Assembly (NCBI RefSeq): GCF_033366695.1
Contig: NZ_JAOBTQ010000001.1
Location: forward strand, 1,364,001-1,428,000
Source of the DNA: Streptomyces sp. SCL15-4
GTDB taxonomy: Bacteria > Actinomycetota > Actinomycetes > Streptomycetales > Streptomycetaceae
Length of the DNA: 64,000 nt
Direction of reading: 5' to 3'
Numbering within the stretch: the stretch's first letter is position 1; each line of letters opens with the position of its first letter. A program made the translations under genes and the position numbers. The notes under the pieces are model-generated. The model did no database searches and was not told where the DNA came from. It saw only the letters and a program-made list of their open reading frames with translations. This document shows positions 45,520 through 53,241 of this stretch, piece after piece.

Positions 45520-45633
45520 TCAGCGGCGACAGAGCGCGGCGGACACGCGCTGGAGGTCTATGTGCGGCCGGGAGTGCAGCCGGACGGAGCGGTACGGGCG
45601 CGGCGGGCGGGCCTGGTCGGGCACTCGGGTCAC
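45520..45633 (-). CDS. Leader peptide 1 (sulfur-metabolism type)
   Basis: A 37-codon ORF with a very good ribosome site (GGAGG, 8 bases before the GTG at 45633) ends in the family signature HIDLQRVSAALC followed by two Arg. Streptomycetes carry short ORFs with this C-terminal motif and a near-terminal cysteine in front of sulfur-related operons, where they are annotated as putative leader peptides and thought to attenuate by cysteine supply. It precedes the LLM operon by about 120 bases. A promoter-like TTGACC lies 69 bases upstream within a 17-mer shared with leader 2. Confidence 0.8.
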   Translation of the reverse strand: MTRVPDQARPPRPYRSVRLHSRPHIDLQRVSAALCRR

Positions 45634-45702
45634 GGCCGTCGCCTCCCTCCGTCGGACACGGCGGGCCGGATCGGCGTCCGCCGGGTGGATCTCGTCAAGA
45701 CG

Positions 45703-45719
45703 GTCAACGCCCGTCCGCC
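45703..45719 (-). promoter_or_regulatory. Shared 17-mer upstream of leader peptide 1
   Basis: The minus-strand sequence GGCGGACGGGCGTTGAC is identical to that at 49082-49098. Its TTGACC end would serve as -35. No convincing -10 follows here at 17-18 bases. It lies between the end of the binding protein gene and leader 1. Confidence 0.55.
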
Positions 45720-45740
45720 GCGGGTTGTTCCCCGGCGGGG

Positions 45741-46760
45741 TCAGGAGTTGTCCAGCGGCAGGCCGGGCGGGTTGATCTCGGCCTTGGGCACGGCTTCGTT
45801 GGAGAGGTTGTAGGCGGCGAGCCACTTCTCGTACTGGCCGTTCTCGATCAGGTGATTGAGGGCGTCGGCGAGCGGCTTGGCGAGCCCGCTGTCCTTCTTG
45901 GCGGTGGCGGCGATCAGGCCCTGGACCGTCTCGCCGGCGCCGGAGAAGGTGCCGGCGTTGCGGGTCGGGTCCGGGGTGTGCGCGGTCTGCCGGGTGCGGT
46001 AGGCGACGGCGGGGTTGGGCCCGAGGTAGGCGTCGACCTTGCCGCTGCGCAGCGCCAGGCTGATGGCGTTCTGGTCCGGGAAGTACTTGACGGTGAGCTT
46101 CTTGCCCTCCTTGGCCAGCTTGGCCTTCCACTCCAGCAGGATCTTCTCCTGGTTGGTGCCGGCGCCCACGGTGACCGTCTTGCCGGCGAGGTTCTCGTAG
46201 TCGCCGTCGAAGTTCCAGGTGCTCTTCTTCGGCACCTCGAAGGCCAGGTCGTCCTTGCGGTAGGAGGCGAACTCGTACTTCTTCTTGCGTTCCTCGGTGA
46301 CGGTGACGTTGGAGAAGGCGACGTCGTTCCTGCCGCTGTCCAGGCCGACGAAGAGGTTCTCCCAGGTGGAGTTGCGCAGTTCGGGCTTCAGGCCGAGCAC
46401 CGCGGCCACCAGCCGGCCGAGGTCGGGTTCGGAGCCGGTGAGGGTCTTCTGGTCGCTGCCCACGAAGTTCAGCGGCGCGGAACCGGAGGGCAGGGCTCCG
46501 ACGCCGATGACGAGCTTGCCGCTCTTGCGGACGGAGGCGGGCAGTTCGGCGCTGATGGACTTCACCTCGGAGACCTTCAGCTCGGTCGGTTCGGCGGCTC
46601 CGTTGGACAGCTGTCCCACGGTCACCGTGCCGGCCGGGCCGCTGGTGGTGGCGGCGTCGCTGTCTCCCCCGCAGGCGGCGAGGGAGCCGGCGAGGGTGAG
46701 GGTCGCGGTCACCGCGGTGAGGCCGCGTACGAGGCCGGGTCGGGAGAACTGGCTGGGCAT
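45741..46760 (-). CDS. ABC transporter substrate-binding lipoprotein (polar amino acid, family 3)
   Basis: This 339-residue protein has a lipoprotein signal (LTLAGSLAAC, lipid-modified Cys30) and the family 3 solute-binding core: GKLVIGVGALPSGSAPLNFVG, the GSEPDLGRLVAAVLGLKPELRNSTWENLFVGLDSGRNDVAFSNVTVTEER stretch and the hinge region FPDQNAISLALRSGKVDAYLGPN. Family 3 proteins bind polar amino acids, cystine or related sulfur amino acids. With the neighbouring ATPase and permease it forms a complete importer. In this context a sulfur-containing amino acid or organosulfur solute is likely, but no residue proves it. AAGGA precedes the ATG. Confidence 0.92.
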   Translation of the reverse strand: MPSQFSRPGLVRGLTAVTATLTLAGSLAACGGDSDAATTSGPAGTVTVGQLSNGAAEPTELKVSEVKSISAELPASVRKSGKLVIGVGALPSGSAPLNFVGSDQKTLTGSEPDLGRLVAAVLGLKPELRNSTWENLFVGLDSGRNDVAFSNVTVTEERKKKYEFASYRKDDLAFEVPKKSTWNFDGDYENLAGKTVTVGAGTNQEKILLEWKAKLAKEGKKLTVKYFPDQNAISLALRSGKVDAYLGPNPAVAYRTRQTAHTPDPTRNAGTFSGAGETVQGLIAATAKKDSGLAKPLADALNHLIENGQYEKWLAAYNLSNEAVPKAEINPPGLPLDNS

Positions 46761-46810
46761 GGCTGTCCTTGTCGTTCGGGGTGTCGAGGGGTCGTGGGGC
46801 GGGCGGCGGG

Positions 46811-47602
46811 TCACAGGACCTTGCCGAGGAAGTCGCGGGTGCGTTCGTGCCGGGGGTGGTCCAGGACCTCGCCGGGCGGGCCCTGTTCGACGATCCGGCC
46901 GGCGTCGAGGAAGACGACGCGGTCGGCGACCTCGCGGGCGAAGCCGATCTCGTGGGTGACGATCACGAGGGTGGTGCCGCTGGTGGCCAGGTCCTTGATG
47001 ACGGCCAGGACCTCGCCGACGAGTTCGGGGTCGAGCGCGGAGGTCGGCTCGTCGAAGAGGATGATCCCGGGACGCAGGGCGAGGGCGCGGGCGATGGCCA
47101 CACGCTGCTGCTGGCCGCCGGACAACTGCCGTGGGTAGGCGTCGCACTTGTCACCGAGACCGACGCGGCCGAGCAGTTCGCGGGCGAGGTCCCGGGCCGC
47201 CGGCCTGGCCAGCCGGCCGGTGGCGACGGGGGCGGCGGCGACGTTGTCGAGGACGGTCAGGTGCGGGAAGAGGTTGAAGTTCTGGAAGACGAAGCCGATC
47301 CGGCCGCGCTGGACGAGCAGGGCGCGCTCGCCGAGTTCCCTCAGCCCCTTGCCGTGCCGCTTGACGCCGATCAGTTCGCCGCCGACGCTGACGTGGCCGA
47401 TGTCGGGCTTCTCCAGGTGGTTGATCACCCGGAGCAGGGTGGATTTGCCGGAGCCGGAGGGGCCGATGATCGCTGTGACCTCGCCGGGGCGGACGGTCAG
47501 GTCGATGCCGTCGAGCACCCGGTGGGTGCCGTACCACTTGTGCACGCCGTGCACTTCGAGCGCGACGGGCGCCGCCTTCTCCGGGGTCTGGACGGTGGTC
47601 AT
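46811..47602 (-). CDS. ABC transporter ATP-binding protein (polar amino acid type)
   Basis: This 263-residue ATPase has Walker A GPSGSGKST, the Q-loop in FVFQNFNLFPHLTVLDNV, signature LSGGQQQR, Walker B ILFDEPTSALDPE and the switch His in VTHEIGFAREVADRVVFLD. The GlnQ/HisP-like pattern fits the family 3 binding protein and HisM-type permease encoded beside it. An insert after the first domain (LIGVKRHGKGLRELGERALLVQRGRI) is slightly longer than in GlnQ. Its ATG overlaps the stop of the permease by four bases, and 50 bases separate its stop from the binding protein gene. Confidence 0.94.
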   Translation of the reverse strand: MTTVQTPEKAAPVALEVHGVHKWYGTHRVLDGIDLTVRPGEVTAIIGPSGSGKSTLLRVINHLEKPDIGHVSVGGELIGVKRHGKGLRELGERALLVQRGRIGFVFQNFNLFPHLTVLDNVAAAPVATGRLARPAARDLARELLGRVGLGDKCDAYPRQLSGGQQQRVAIARALALRPGIILFDEPTSALDPELVGEVLAVIKDLATSGTTLVIVTHEIGFAREVADRVVFLDAGRIVEQGPPGEVLDHPRHERTRDFLGKVL

Positions 47603-48582
47603 ACGGCGGCCTCCTTGCGCAGCCGGGTCCGCAGGTCCGCGAGGTGGGCGCGGGCCCGCTGGAGCGGTGTCGGCGGCAGGGTGCGGGTGGCGCCGCGGGC
47701 GTAGTGCCGCTCGACGTAGAACTGGACGACGGAGACGGCGCTGGTGAGGAGCAGGTACCAGACGGTGGCGACCATCAGCAGCGGCACCACGTCGCCGGGG
47801 TAGGTGTTGCCCATCGACTGCACCGCGCCGAACAGGTCGAGCAGGGACACGTAGAACACCAGGGACGTGCTCTTGATCAGGCCGATCAGCTGGTTGACGT
47901 AGTTCGGCGTGATGGACCTCAGGGCCTGCGGGAAGACGATCCTGCGGAACCGGTAGCCCCGGGGCAGGCCGAGCGCGGCGGCGGCCTCGTGCTGGCCCTG
48001 GTCGACGGAGAGGATGCCGCCGCGGACCACCTCGGCCGCGTACGCCGCCTCGTTGAGGGTGAGGCCGACGACGGCGATGGTCATGTCGGTGGCCAGCCGC
48101 GACTCGTCGAAGGTGACGAAGGCCGGGCCGAACGGCACCCCGAGGCTCAGGGTCTTGTACAGGGCACTGAAGTTGTACAGGAAGATCAGCACCACGATCA
48201 GCGGGACCGACCGGAACAGCCAGGTGTAGGTCCAGCTGACCGCGCGCAGCACCGGGCTTCCGGAGAGCCGGCCGAGCGCGAGCAGGACGCCGCCGAGGAG
48301 GCCGAGGACGGCGCTGAGCGCGGCGACTTCGAGAGTGACGAGGAGTCCGTCGACGACGGCGGGACGCAGGAACCAGTAGCGGAAGCGGTCCCACTGGTAG
48401 AAGGGGTTGGTGGCCAGTCCGTGCAGGATCTGCGCGACGAGCACGAGGACGACGGCGGTGACGATCCACCGCCCGGGCCGGCGCAGCGGCTGAACTCGCT
48501 GTGCTGAAAGCTTTTCTGGCGGTATGTCAGCTGAGACGGGCGCCTCGGCGAGGGAGACGGCGGCGCCTGGGGATTCACTCAT
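47599..48582 (-). CDS. ABC transporter permease (polar amino acid, HisM/GlnP type)
   Basis: This 327-residue membrane protein has a cytoplasmic N-terminus of about 40 residues, then five to six helices, with TYTWLFRSVPLIVVLIFLYNF and the ATPase-docking EAA loop GQHEAAAALGLPRGYRFRRIVFPQALRSITPNYVNQLIGLIKSTSL characteristic of polar amino acid permeases. GGAG lies 7 bases before the ATG at 48582. One permease serves as a homodimer in this class. It is the first structural gene after leader peptide 2 on the same strand, followed by the ATPase and then the binding protein. Confidence 0.93.
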   Translation of the reverse strand: MSESPGAAVSLAEAPVSADIPPEKLSAQRVQPLRRPGRWIVTAVVLVLVAQILHGLATNPFYQWDRFRYWFLRPAVVDGLLVTLEVAALSAVLGLLGGVLLALGRLSGSPVLRAVSWTYTWLFRSVPLIVVLIFLYNFSALYKTLSLGVPFGPAFVTFDESRLATDMTIAVVGLTLNEAAYAAEVVRGGILSVDQGQHEAAAALGLPRGYRFRRIVFPQALRSITPNYVNQLIGLIKSTSLVFYVSLLDLFGAVQSMGNTYPGDVVPLLMVATVWYLLLTSAVSVVQFYVERHYARGATRTLPPTPLQRARAHLADLRTRLRKEAAV

Positions 48583-48752
48583 GAGGGGCTCCGGCGAGGT
48601 CGGACACCCCGGGCCGCGGCCGGGCGGACGCGGGCCGCGACGGCTCTGGGGCACTAGGCGGCGCACGGGCCGGCGCGAACCGGGGGTGGGCGGACTACGG
48701 CACACCGGGCGAGCGGGGTGCGCGGCGGGAACGCGAGGGCGATGAGGAGAGG

Positions 48753-48902
48753 TCAGCCCTGGCGGCGGGCGATGCCCGGCGCGGTACACAGTGCGCTGTT
48801 CACCCGGAGCAGATCGACGGCGCGGTCGGCGACCAGGAGGCCGGCGAACGACGGTACGCGGCCCTGGGGGCGGCTCGGGGCCGTCCTGGAAGCTGCGTAC
48901 AT
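48753..48902 (-). CDS. Leader peptide 2 (sulfur-metabolism type)
   Basis: A 49-codon ORF begins at ATG 48902 with AGGTGA 5 bases before it and contains the family motif AVDLLRVNSALC followed by ten more residues. It lies 170 bases upstream of the permease start on the same strand. The position before an importer operon and the cysteine within the conserved core argue for attenuation by cysteine supply, as for leader 1. Upstream, TTGACA (49086-49081) and TTACTT (49062-49057) form a promoter with 18-bp spacing. Confidence 0.75.
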   Translation of the reverse strand: MYAASRTAPSRPQGRVPSFAGLLVADRAVDLLRVNSALCTAPGIARRQG

Positions 48903-49056
48903 GTCGTCACCTGTCACTGTCGCGGCCCGGCGGGCCTCGCGCTTACCGAATGCGTCGTCCGGTCCGGTCGTCACCTGGGGCACCCCACCGCGGTGCGAGG
49001 GTTGCCGGTCAGCGAGCCAGGGCTTGGCGCTGACGCTCATGACCGTTCTGAGCCGT

Positions 49057-49098
49057 AAGTAAGGCAGTTGCCCGTTCGAATGTCAACGCCCGTCCGCC
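49057..49098 (-). promoter_or_regulatory. Promoter of the leader-2 / ABC importer transcript, with shared 17-mer
   Basis: On the minus strand the 17-mer GGCGGACGGGCGTTGAC (49098-49082) includes most of the -35 TTGACA (49086-49081). It is followed after 18 bases by TTACTT (49062-49057). The same 17-mer occurs at 45719-45703, upstream of leader 1. Either a common regulator binding site or a duplicated promoter block explains the identity. Confidence 0.65.
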
Positions 49099-49121
49099 CA
49101 GTGGACCCCGGCGGACCGCTC

Positions 49122-50009
49122 TCACCTGCGGCGGGCGCCCGGAGTGTGCCCGGCGTGGCTCGCCCAGTCCAGGATCTGGACGGCGGCTCCGGCGGCCTCC
49201 AGGCCCTGGCAGCGGCCGTGGTGGCGGCGGGCGATGCCGTCGAGGTCCAGGTGGCGGCCGAACGCGGGGTGGGCGGCCAGCCGGCGGGCGTAGGCCCACA
49301 GCGCGTGGTGCCCGGCCACCCGGTGCACGGCGGAGGCGTCGAGATGGCAGCGGTGGACGGTGTCGAGCTGCACCAGGGCCACCCACAGCTCGACGTCGGC
49401 GGCGGTGAGCCGGCCGTCGGCCAGGTACTCCTCCCCGCTCAGCCGGCGTTCCAGCCGGTCCAGGGTGTCCAGCAGGGTGTCGAGCGCGGCGGCCCGCTCG
49501 CGCGGCGTGGCGCCCGCCCGGCCGGCGCGCTGCGCGGCCTCCTCGATGCCCTCGGCGCACATCCGCTCGACCGCCTCGATCACGGACTCCAGGCCCGCCG
49601 GGTACAGACGGGCGTGGCCGTCCGGGCGGAACCGGTCCAGGTCGCGCAGGATGTCGGGGGCGTGGGTGCTGACGATGCGTCCGGACCAGTCGTCGCTGAG
49701 GACCGGGGCGAGCGCCGGGCCGGTGTAGTGGTGGGCGCTGGCCTCGTACAGCGGGCGCAGCGCCGCGTGGCCGCCGCCGGGACAGTCCGGGACGGCGGGC
49801 AGGAAGGTGACCGGACAGCTGGTGTCCAGGCCGAGGAGGGTGTGACCGACGGCGAGGCGCAGCCCGTCGGGGCAGGCGGTCGACAGATGGAGCCGGTAGC
49901 GGTGCGGCACGGCGTAGTGGCCGCTGCGCGCGTCCCGGCCGATCCGGCCCCGGAAGACGGGGGCGGTGCGGCGGGCGTGCGGCGCGGCGGCGAGCGGAGT
50001 GATGGACAT
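49122..50009 (-). CDS. Glutathione-transferase-like (Xi class-like) protein
   Basis: This 295-residue protein resembles glutathionyl-hydroquinone reductases: RYRLHLSTACPDGLRL at the position of the thioredoxin-fold active site, the DDWSGRIVSTHAPDILRDLDRF stretch (compare GRIVSNES.DI), and the C-terminal all-helix GST domain LSGEEYLADGRLTAADVELWVALVQLDTVH. The active-site CPWA is CPDG here, with the cysteine kept. Actinomycetes use mycothiol, not glutathione, so the thiol partner is unclear. It follows leader peptide 3 by 80 bases on the same strand and lies next to the sulfur importer operon, so a role in handling sulfur adducts is inferred. Confidence 0.82.
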   Translation of the reverse strand: MSITPLAAAPHARRTAPVFRGRIGRDARSGHYAVPHRYRLHLSTACPDGLRLAVGHTLLGLDTSCPVTFLPAVPDCPGGGHAALRPLYEASAHHYTGPALAPVLSDDWSGRIVSTHAPDILRDLDRFRPDGHARLYPAGLESVIEAVERMCAEGIEEAAQRAGRAGATPRERAAALDTLLDTLDRLERRLSGEEYLADGRLTAADVELWVALVQLDTVHRCHLDASAVHRVAGHHALWAYARRLAAHPAFGRHLDLDGIARRHHGRCQGLEAAGAAVQILDWASHAGHTPGARRR

Positions 50010-50090
50010 GCGTCTCCCCGGGTGGTGGGCGTGCGGACGGGCGCTTTCCGGCGCGGACGTCGGCCGGCCGGCGGGGCCGAGGGGCCCGGT

Positions 50091-50213
50091 TCAGCGGCGG
50101 CGGCTGATCGCGCTGCAGACACGCTGGAGGTCGATGTGGCGGCGGGAGGTGAGCAGGGGTGCGCGCCACGGGGTCCGGGCCGTACGGCCGGTGCCCGGTG
50201 CGAGGCGCGTCAT
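50091..50213 (-). CDS. Leader peptide 3 (sulfur-metabolism type)
   Basis: A 40-codon ORF from ATG 50213 (AGGA 5 bases before it) ends with the signature RRHIDLQRVCSAISRRR. The core HIDLQRV is identical to that of leader 1. It lies 81 bases upstream of the GST-like gene. On the minus strand a promoter with -35 TTGACG (50277-50272), a 17-bp spacer and -10 GACACT (50254-50249) is in place for it. Confidence 0.8.
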   Translation of the reverse strand: MTRLAPGTGRTARTPWRAPLLTSRRHIDLQRVCSAISRRR

Positions 50214-50248
50214 GATTTCCTACCTGTTCACTAGGATTCCCTCCCTGG

Positions 50249-50277
50249 AGTGTCGATCCGGCTCGGTAGGACGTCAA
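50249..50277 (-). promoter_or_regulatory. Promoter of the leader-3 / GST-like transcript
   Basis: TTGACG (-35) and GACACT (-10) with a 17-bp spacer face the leader peptide 3 ORF. The predicted start of transcription is about 30 bases before the leader ATG. Confidence 0.55.
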
Positions 50278-50326
50278 GGGGCTGTCCACGCACCGGAGTC
50301 GGGGGTCTCCTCAGAGTGAGAAACAT

Positions 50327-50338
50327 GTGACATAGTAC
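50327..50338. promoter_or_regulatory. Operator-like site 1 of the hydroxyproline cluster
   Basis: GTGACATAGTAC, 10 of 12 identical with sites 2 and 3 (GTGACATGGCAC), ends 4 bases before the GTG of the first dehydrogenase gene. It overlaps a possible -10 (CATAGT) and would block transcription when bound. Confidence 0.55.
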
Positions 50339-50342
50339 TGAC

Positions 50343-51509
50343 GTGGCGAAGCGGCTGACCTGCGATGTCGTGGTCGTCGGAGCCGGGATGGCGGGCGCGG
50401 CCTGTGCGCTGTACGCCGCCCGGGCCGGCCTGGAGGTACGGGTGGTGGACCGGGGCCCGGTGGCCGGCGGCACCACCGGAGCGGGCGAGGGCAACCTGCT
50501 GGTCTCCGACAAGGAGCCGGGCCCGGAGCTGGAACTCGCCCTGCTGTCGGCCCGGTTGTGGGCGGAGCTGGCCGAGGAGCCGGGCGCCGCCGCCGAGATG
50601 GAGTACGAGCCCAAGGGCGGCCTGGTGGTCGCCTCCACGCCCGGCGCGCTGGCCGCGCTGCGGGACTTCGCCGCGGGCCAGCGGTCCGCCGGCGTCGCGG
50701 CCGTGCCGGTCGGTCCGAGTGAACTCTCCGCGCTGGAGCCGTACTTGGCGCCCGGCATGGCGGGCGGGACGCACTATCCGCAGGACGCCCAGGTCATGCC
50801 CGCGCTCGCCGCCGCCCGGCTGCTCCGCGCCTCCGGCGCCCGGCTGCACCTCGGCCACACCGTGACCGGGGTGCTGCGCACGGCCGGCGGCACGGTGTAC
50901 GGCGTCCGCACCGACCGGGGCGATCTCCACGCCCCGGCGGTGGTGAACGCGGCCGGCACCTGGGGCGGCGACCTCGCGGCGCTCGCCGGCGTCCGGCTGC
51001 CGGTGCTCCCCCGGCGCGGCTTCGTCCTGGTCACCGAGCCGCTGCCGCGCAGGATCCGGCACAAGGTCTACGCGGCGGACTATGTGGCCGACGTGGCCAG
51101 CGACTCGGCCGGGCTGCGCACCTCGCCGGTCGTGGAGGGCACGGCGGCCGGGCCGGTGCTGATCGGCGCCACCCGGGAGCGGGTGGGCTTCGACCGTTCG
51201 CTGTCGCTGCGCGCGGTCCGGGCGCTCGCCGCCGGGGCCATCGGGCTGTTCCCTTTCCTGGAACGGGTCCACGCGCTGCGGACGTACGCGGGCTTCCGCC
51301 CGTATCTGCCCGACCACCTGCCGGCGATCGGCCCCGACCCCCGCGCGCCCGGCCTGTTCCACGCCTGCGGGCACGAGGGCGCCGGCATCGGACTCGCGCC
51401 CGGCACCGGGCTGTCGATCGCGCGGGCGCTCACCGGAACGGCGCCGGAACTGGACCTCACGCCGTTCCGTCCGGAGCGGTTCGACACACGGAAAGGCGAG
51501 GACCGGTGA
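50343..51509 (+). CDS. FAD-dependent amino acid oxidoreductase, D-hydroxyproline dehydrogenase-like subunit
   Basis: This 388-residue protein is a DadA/glycine-oxidase-type flavoprotein: FAD fold CDVVVVGAGMAGAACALYAARAGLEV at the start, GTHYPQDAQVMPALAAARLL, VVNAAGTWGGDLAAL and the C-terminal HACGHEGAGIGLAPGTGLSIARALTG. With the two genes that follow (small 2Fe-2S protein and NAD/FAD protein with a BFD-like site), it fits the three-subunit D-hydroxyproline dehydrogenase that oxidises cis-4-hydroxy-D-proline. No ribosome site precedes the GTG, and a -10-like CATAGT lies about 10 bases before it, so the message may be leaderless. The next gene overlaps its stop. Confidence 0.87.
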   Translation: MAKRLTCDVVVVGAGMAGAACALYAARAGLEVRVVDRGPVAGGTTGAGEGNLLVSDKEPGPELELALLSARLWAELAEEPGAAAEMEYEPKGGLVVASTPGALAALRDFAAGQRSAGVAAVPVGPSELSALEPYLAPGMAGGTHYPQDAQVMPALAAARLLRASGARLHLGHTVTGVLRTAGGTVYGVRTDRGDLHAPAVVNAAGTWGGDLAALAGVRLPVLPRRGFVLVTEPLPRRIRHKVYAADYVADVASDSAGLRTSPVVEGTAAGPVLIGATRERVGFDRSLSLRAVRALAAGAIGLFPFLERVHALRTYAGFRPYLPDHLPAIGPDPRAPGLFHACGHEGAGIGLAPGTGLSIARALTGTAPELDLTPFRPERFDTRKGEDR

Positions 51510-51808
51510 ATCCTCTGAAGCGGACACGGGCCCGGCCGGGCCCGGCCTGTACGGTCACCTTCGACGGCCGGCCCCTGCGGGCGCTGCCGGGCCGGACGGT
51601 CGCGGCGGCGCTGTGGGCGGCGGGCGTGACGGCCTGGCGCGGCACACGGGGCACCGGCAAGCCGCGCGGCGTGTTCTGCGGCATCGGGGTGTGCTTCGAC
51701 TGCCTGGTGACCGTCAACGACCGGCCGAACCAACGGGCCTGTCTGGTGCCGGTGCGCCCGGGAGACGTGATCCGCACGCAACGGGGAACGGGCCGGGACG
51801 ATGACTGA
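51506..51808 (+). CDS. Small 2Fe-2S subunit of the hydroxyproline dehydrogenase
   Basis: This 100-residue protein has the small ferredoxin-like subunit motif FCGIGVCFDCLVTVNDRPNQRACL, with four cysteines placed for a 2Fe-2S cluster (C-x4-C-x2-C-x11-C). HcnA and the small subunits of sarcosine and D-hydroxyproline dehydrogenases have the same pattern. The GTG start overlaps the stop of the first subunit (GTGA), and its own stop overlaps the ATG of the next subunit, so all three are translated in step. It would pass electrons between the two flavoproteins of the complex. Confidence 0.9.
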   Translation: MNPLKRTRARPGPACTVTFDGRPLRALPGRTVAAALWAAGVTAWRGTRGTGKPRGVFCGIGVCFDCLVTVNDRPNQRACLVPVRPGDVIRTQRGTGRDDD

Positions 51809-53198
51809 GCGGCCCCGGCTCGCCGTCGTCGGCGCGGGCCCCGCCGGCCTGGCCGCGGCCCTGGCGGCGGCCTCACGCGGTGTCCGGGTGATCCTGGTCG
51901 ACGCGGCCGACCAGGCCGGCGGGCAGTTCTACCGGCAGCCGGCCGCCGCCCTCGGCGCCCGCCGGCCCCCCGCGCCGCACCACCGGCGGCGCACCTGGGA
52001 GCGGCTGCGGGCGGGCCTCGGACGGCACCGCGCGGCGGGCCGCCTCGTTCATCTGACGGATCATCATGTGTGGTGTGTCGCACGGGAGTCCGGCTCCGGC
52101 GGATTCACCGTGCACGCTCTGCGCGGTCCCGGCCAGGAGGAGGGTGTCACCGTCCGCGCCGACGCCGTGGTCCTCGCCACCGGCGGCTACGAGCGGGTGC
52201 TGCCCTTCCCGGGCTGGACGCTGCCCGGCGTCGTCACGGCGGGCGGTGCGCAGGCCATGCTCAAGGGCGGACTGGTGCTGCCCGGGCGGGTGGCCGTGGT
52301 CGCCGGGACCGGGCCGCTGCTGCTGCCGGTGGCCACCGGGCTCGCCGCCGCCGGTGCCCGGGTGGCGGCGCTGGTCGAGTCCGCCGGTCCGGCCGCGGCG
52401 CTGCGCCGGGCGCCCGCCCTCACCGTCCGGCCCGGCACACTCGCCGAGGGCGCCGGGTACGCGGCCCGGCTGCTGCGGCACCGGGTGCGCACCCTGACGC
52501 GGCACACGGTGGTGGCGGCGCACGGCACCGGGCGGCTGGAGGCGGTGACGGTGGCCGCGCTCGACCGCGCCGGACGCCCGCGGCCCGGCACCGCCCGGCG
52601 CCTGGCCTGCGACACGCTCGCCGTGGGCCACGGGCTGCTGCCGCACACCGACCTCGCCGAGGCCCTCGGCTGCGCCCTGAGCGGCACCGCCGTACGGGTC
52701 GACGGCGAGCAGCGCACCGACGTGCCCGGCGTGTGGGCCGCCGGGGAGGCCACCGGCGTCGGCGGCGCGGCCCTCGCGCTCGCCGAGGGGCACATCGCCG
52801 GGCACTCGGCCGCCGCGCGCCTGTACGGCGCCGTTCCCGACCCGCGCCGCCGGGCCGGCGCCGACCGGGCGCGAAGCCGGGCGCGGGCGTTCGCGGCGGC
52901 CCTGGAGGCGGTGTACGCCCCGCCCGCGGGCTGGGCGGACGGGCTGCCGGACGACACGGTGGTGTGCCGCTGCGAGGAGGTCACCGCCGGGCGGGTGCGC
53001 GAGGCCGCCGGCACGCTCGGCGCCGGGGACGCGCGCACCGTGAAGCTGCTGACCCGGGCCGGAATGGGCTGGTGCCAGGGCCGGATGTGCGGGCCCGCGG
53101 TGGCCGGACTGACGGGCTGTCCGCTCACCGCCGGACGCCGGCCGTTCGCCCGGCCGGTGCCGCTCGGGGTCCTGGCCGGCCTGCCGGACGCGGAGTAG
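51801..53198 (+). CDS. NAD(P)/FAD-dependent subunit with BFD-like 2Fe-2S site
   Basis: This 465-residue protein has an FAD fold at the start (RLAVVGAGPAGLAAALAAASRGVRV, GGQFYRQ), an NAD(P) fold in the middle (GRVAVVAGTGPLLLPVATGLAAAGARV), the FAD motif GVWAAGEATGVGG, and a C-terminal BFD-like 2Fe-2S site (VCRCEEVTAGRV, GWCQGRMCG). It matches the HcnB-type alpha subunit of multi-subunit amino acid dehydrogenases. It overlaps the small subunit gene by eight bases. The 43 bases after its stop contain operator-like site 2 before the DapA-type gene. Confidence 0.9.
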   Translation: MTERPRLAVVGAGPAGLAAALAAASRGVRVILVDAADQAGGQFYRQPAAALGARRPPAPHHRRRTWERLRAGLGRHRAAGRLVHLTDHHVWCVARESGSGGFTVHALRGPGQEEGVTVRADAVVLATGGYERVLPFPGWTLPGVVTAGGAQAMLKGGLVLPGRVAVVAGTGPLLLPVATGLAAAGARVAALVESAGPAAALRRAPALTVRPGTLAEGAGYAARLLRHRVRTLTRHTVVAAHGTGRLEAVTVAALDRAGRPRPGTARRLACDTLAVGHGLLPHTDLAEALGCALSGTAVRVDGEQRTDVPGVWAAGEATGVGGAALALAEGHIAGHSAAARLYGAVPDPRRRAGADRARSRARAFAAALEAVYAPPAGWADGLPDDTVVCRCEEVTAGRVREAAGTLGAGDARTVKLLTRAGMGWCQGRMCGPAVAGLTGCPLTAGRRPFARPVPLGVLAGLPDAE

Positions 53199-53210
53199 GA
53201 CCACGCCTCA

Positions 53211-53222
53211 GTGCCATGTCAC
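53211..53222. promoter_or_regulatory. Operator-like site 2 of the hydroxyproline cluster
   Basis: GTGCCATGTCAC, the exact reverse complement of site 3 (55199-55210), lies between the dehydrogenase genes and the DapA-type gene, 19 bases before the latter's ATG. The motif GTGnCATGnCAC is a near-palindrome, as expected for a GntR/FadR-type dimer. Confidence 0.6.
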
Positions 53223-53241
53223 ACCGTAGAGAGAGGACCTT

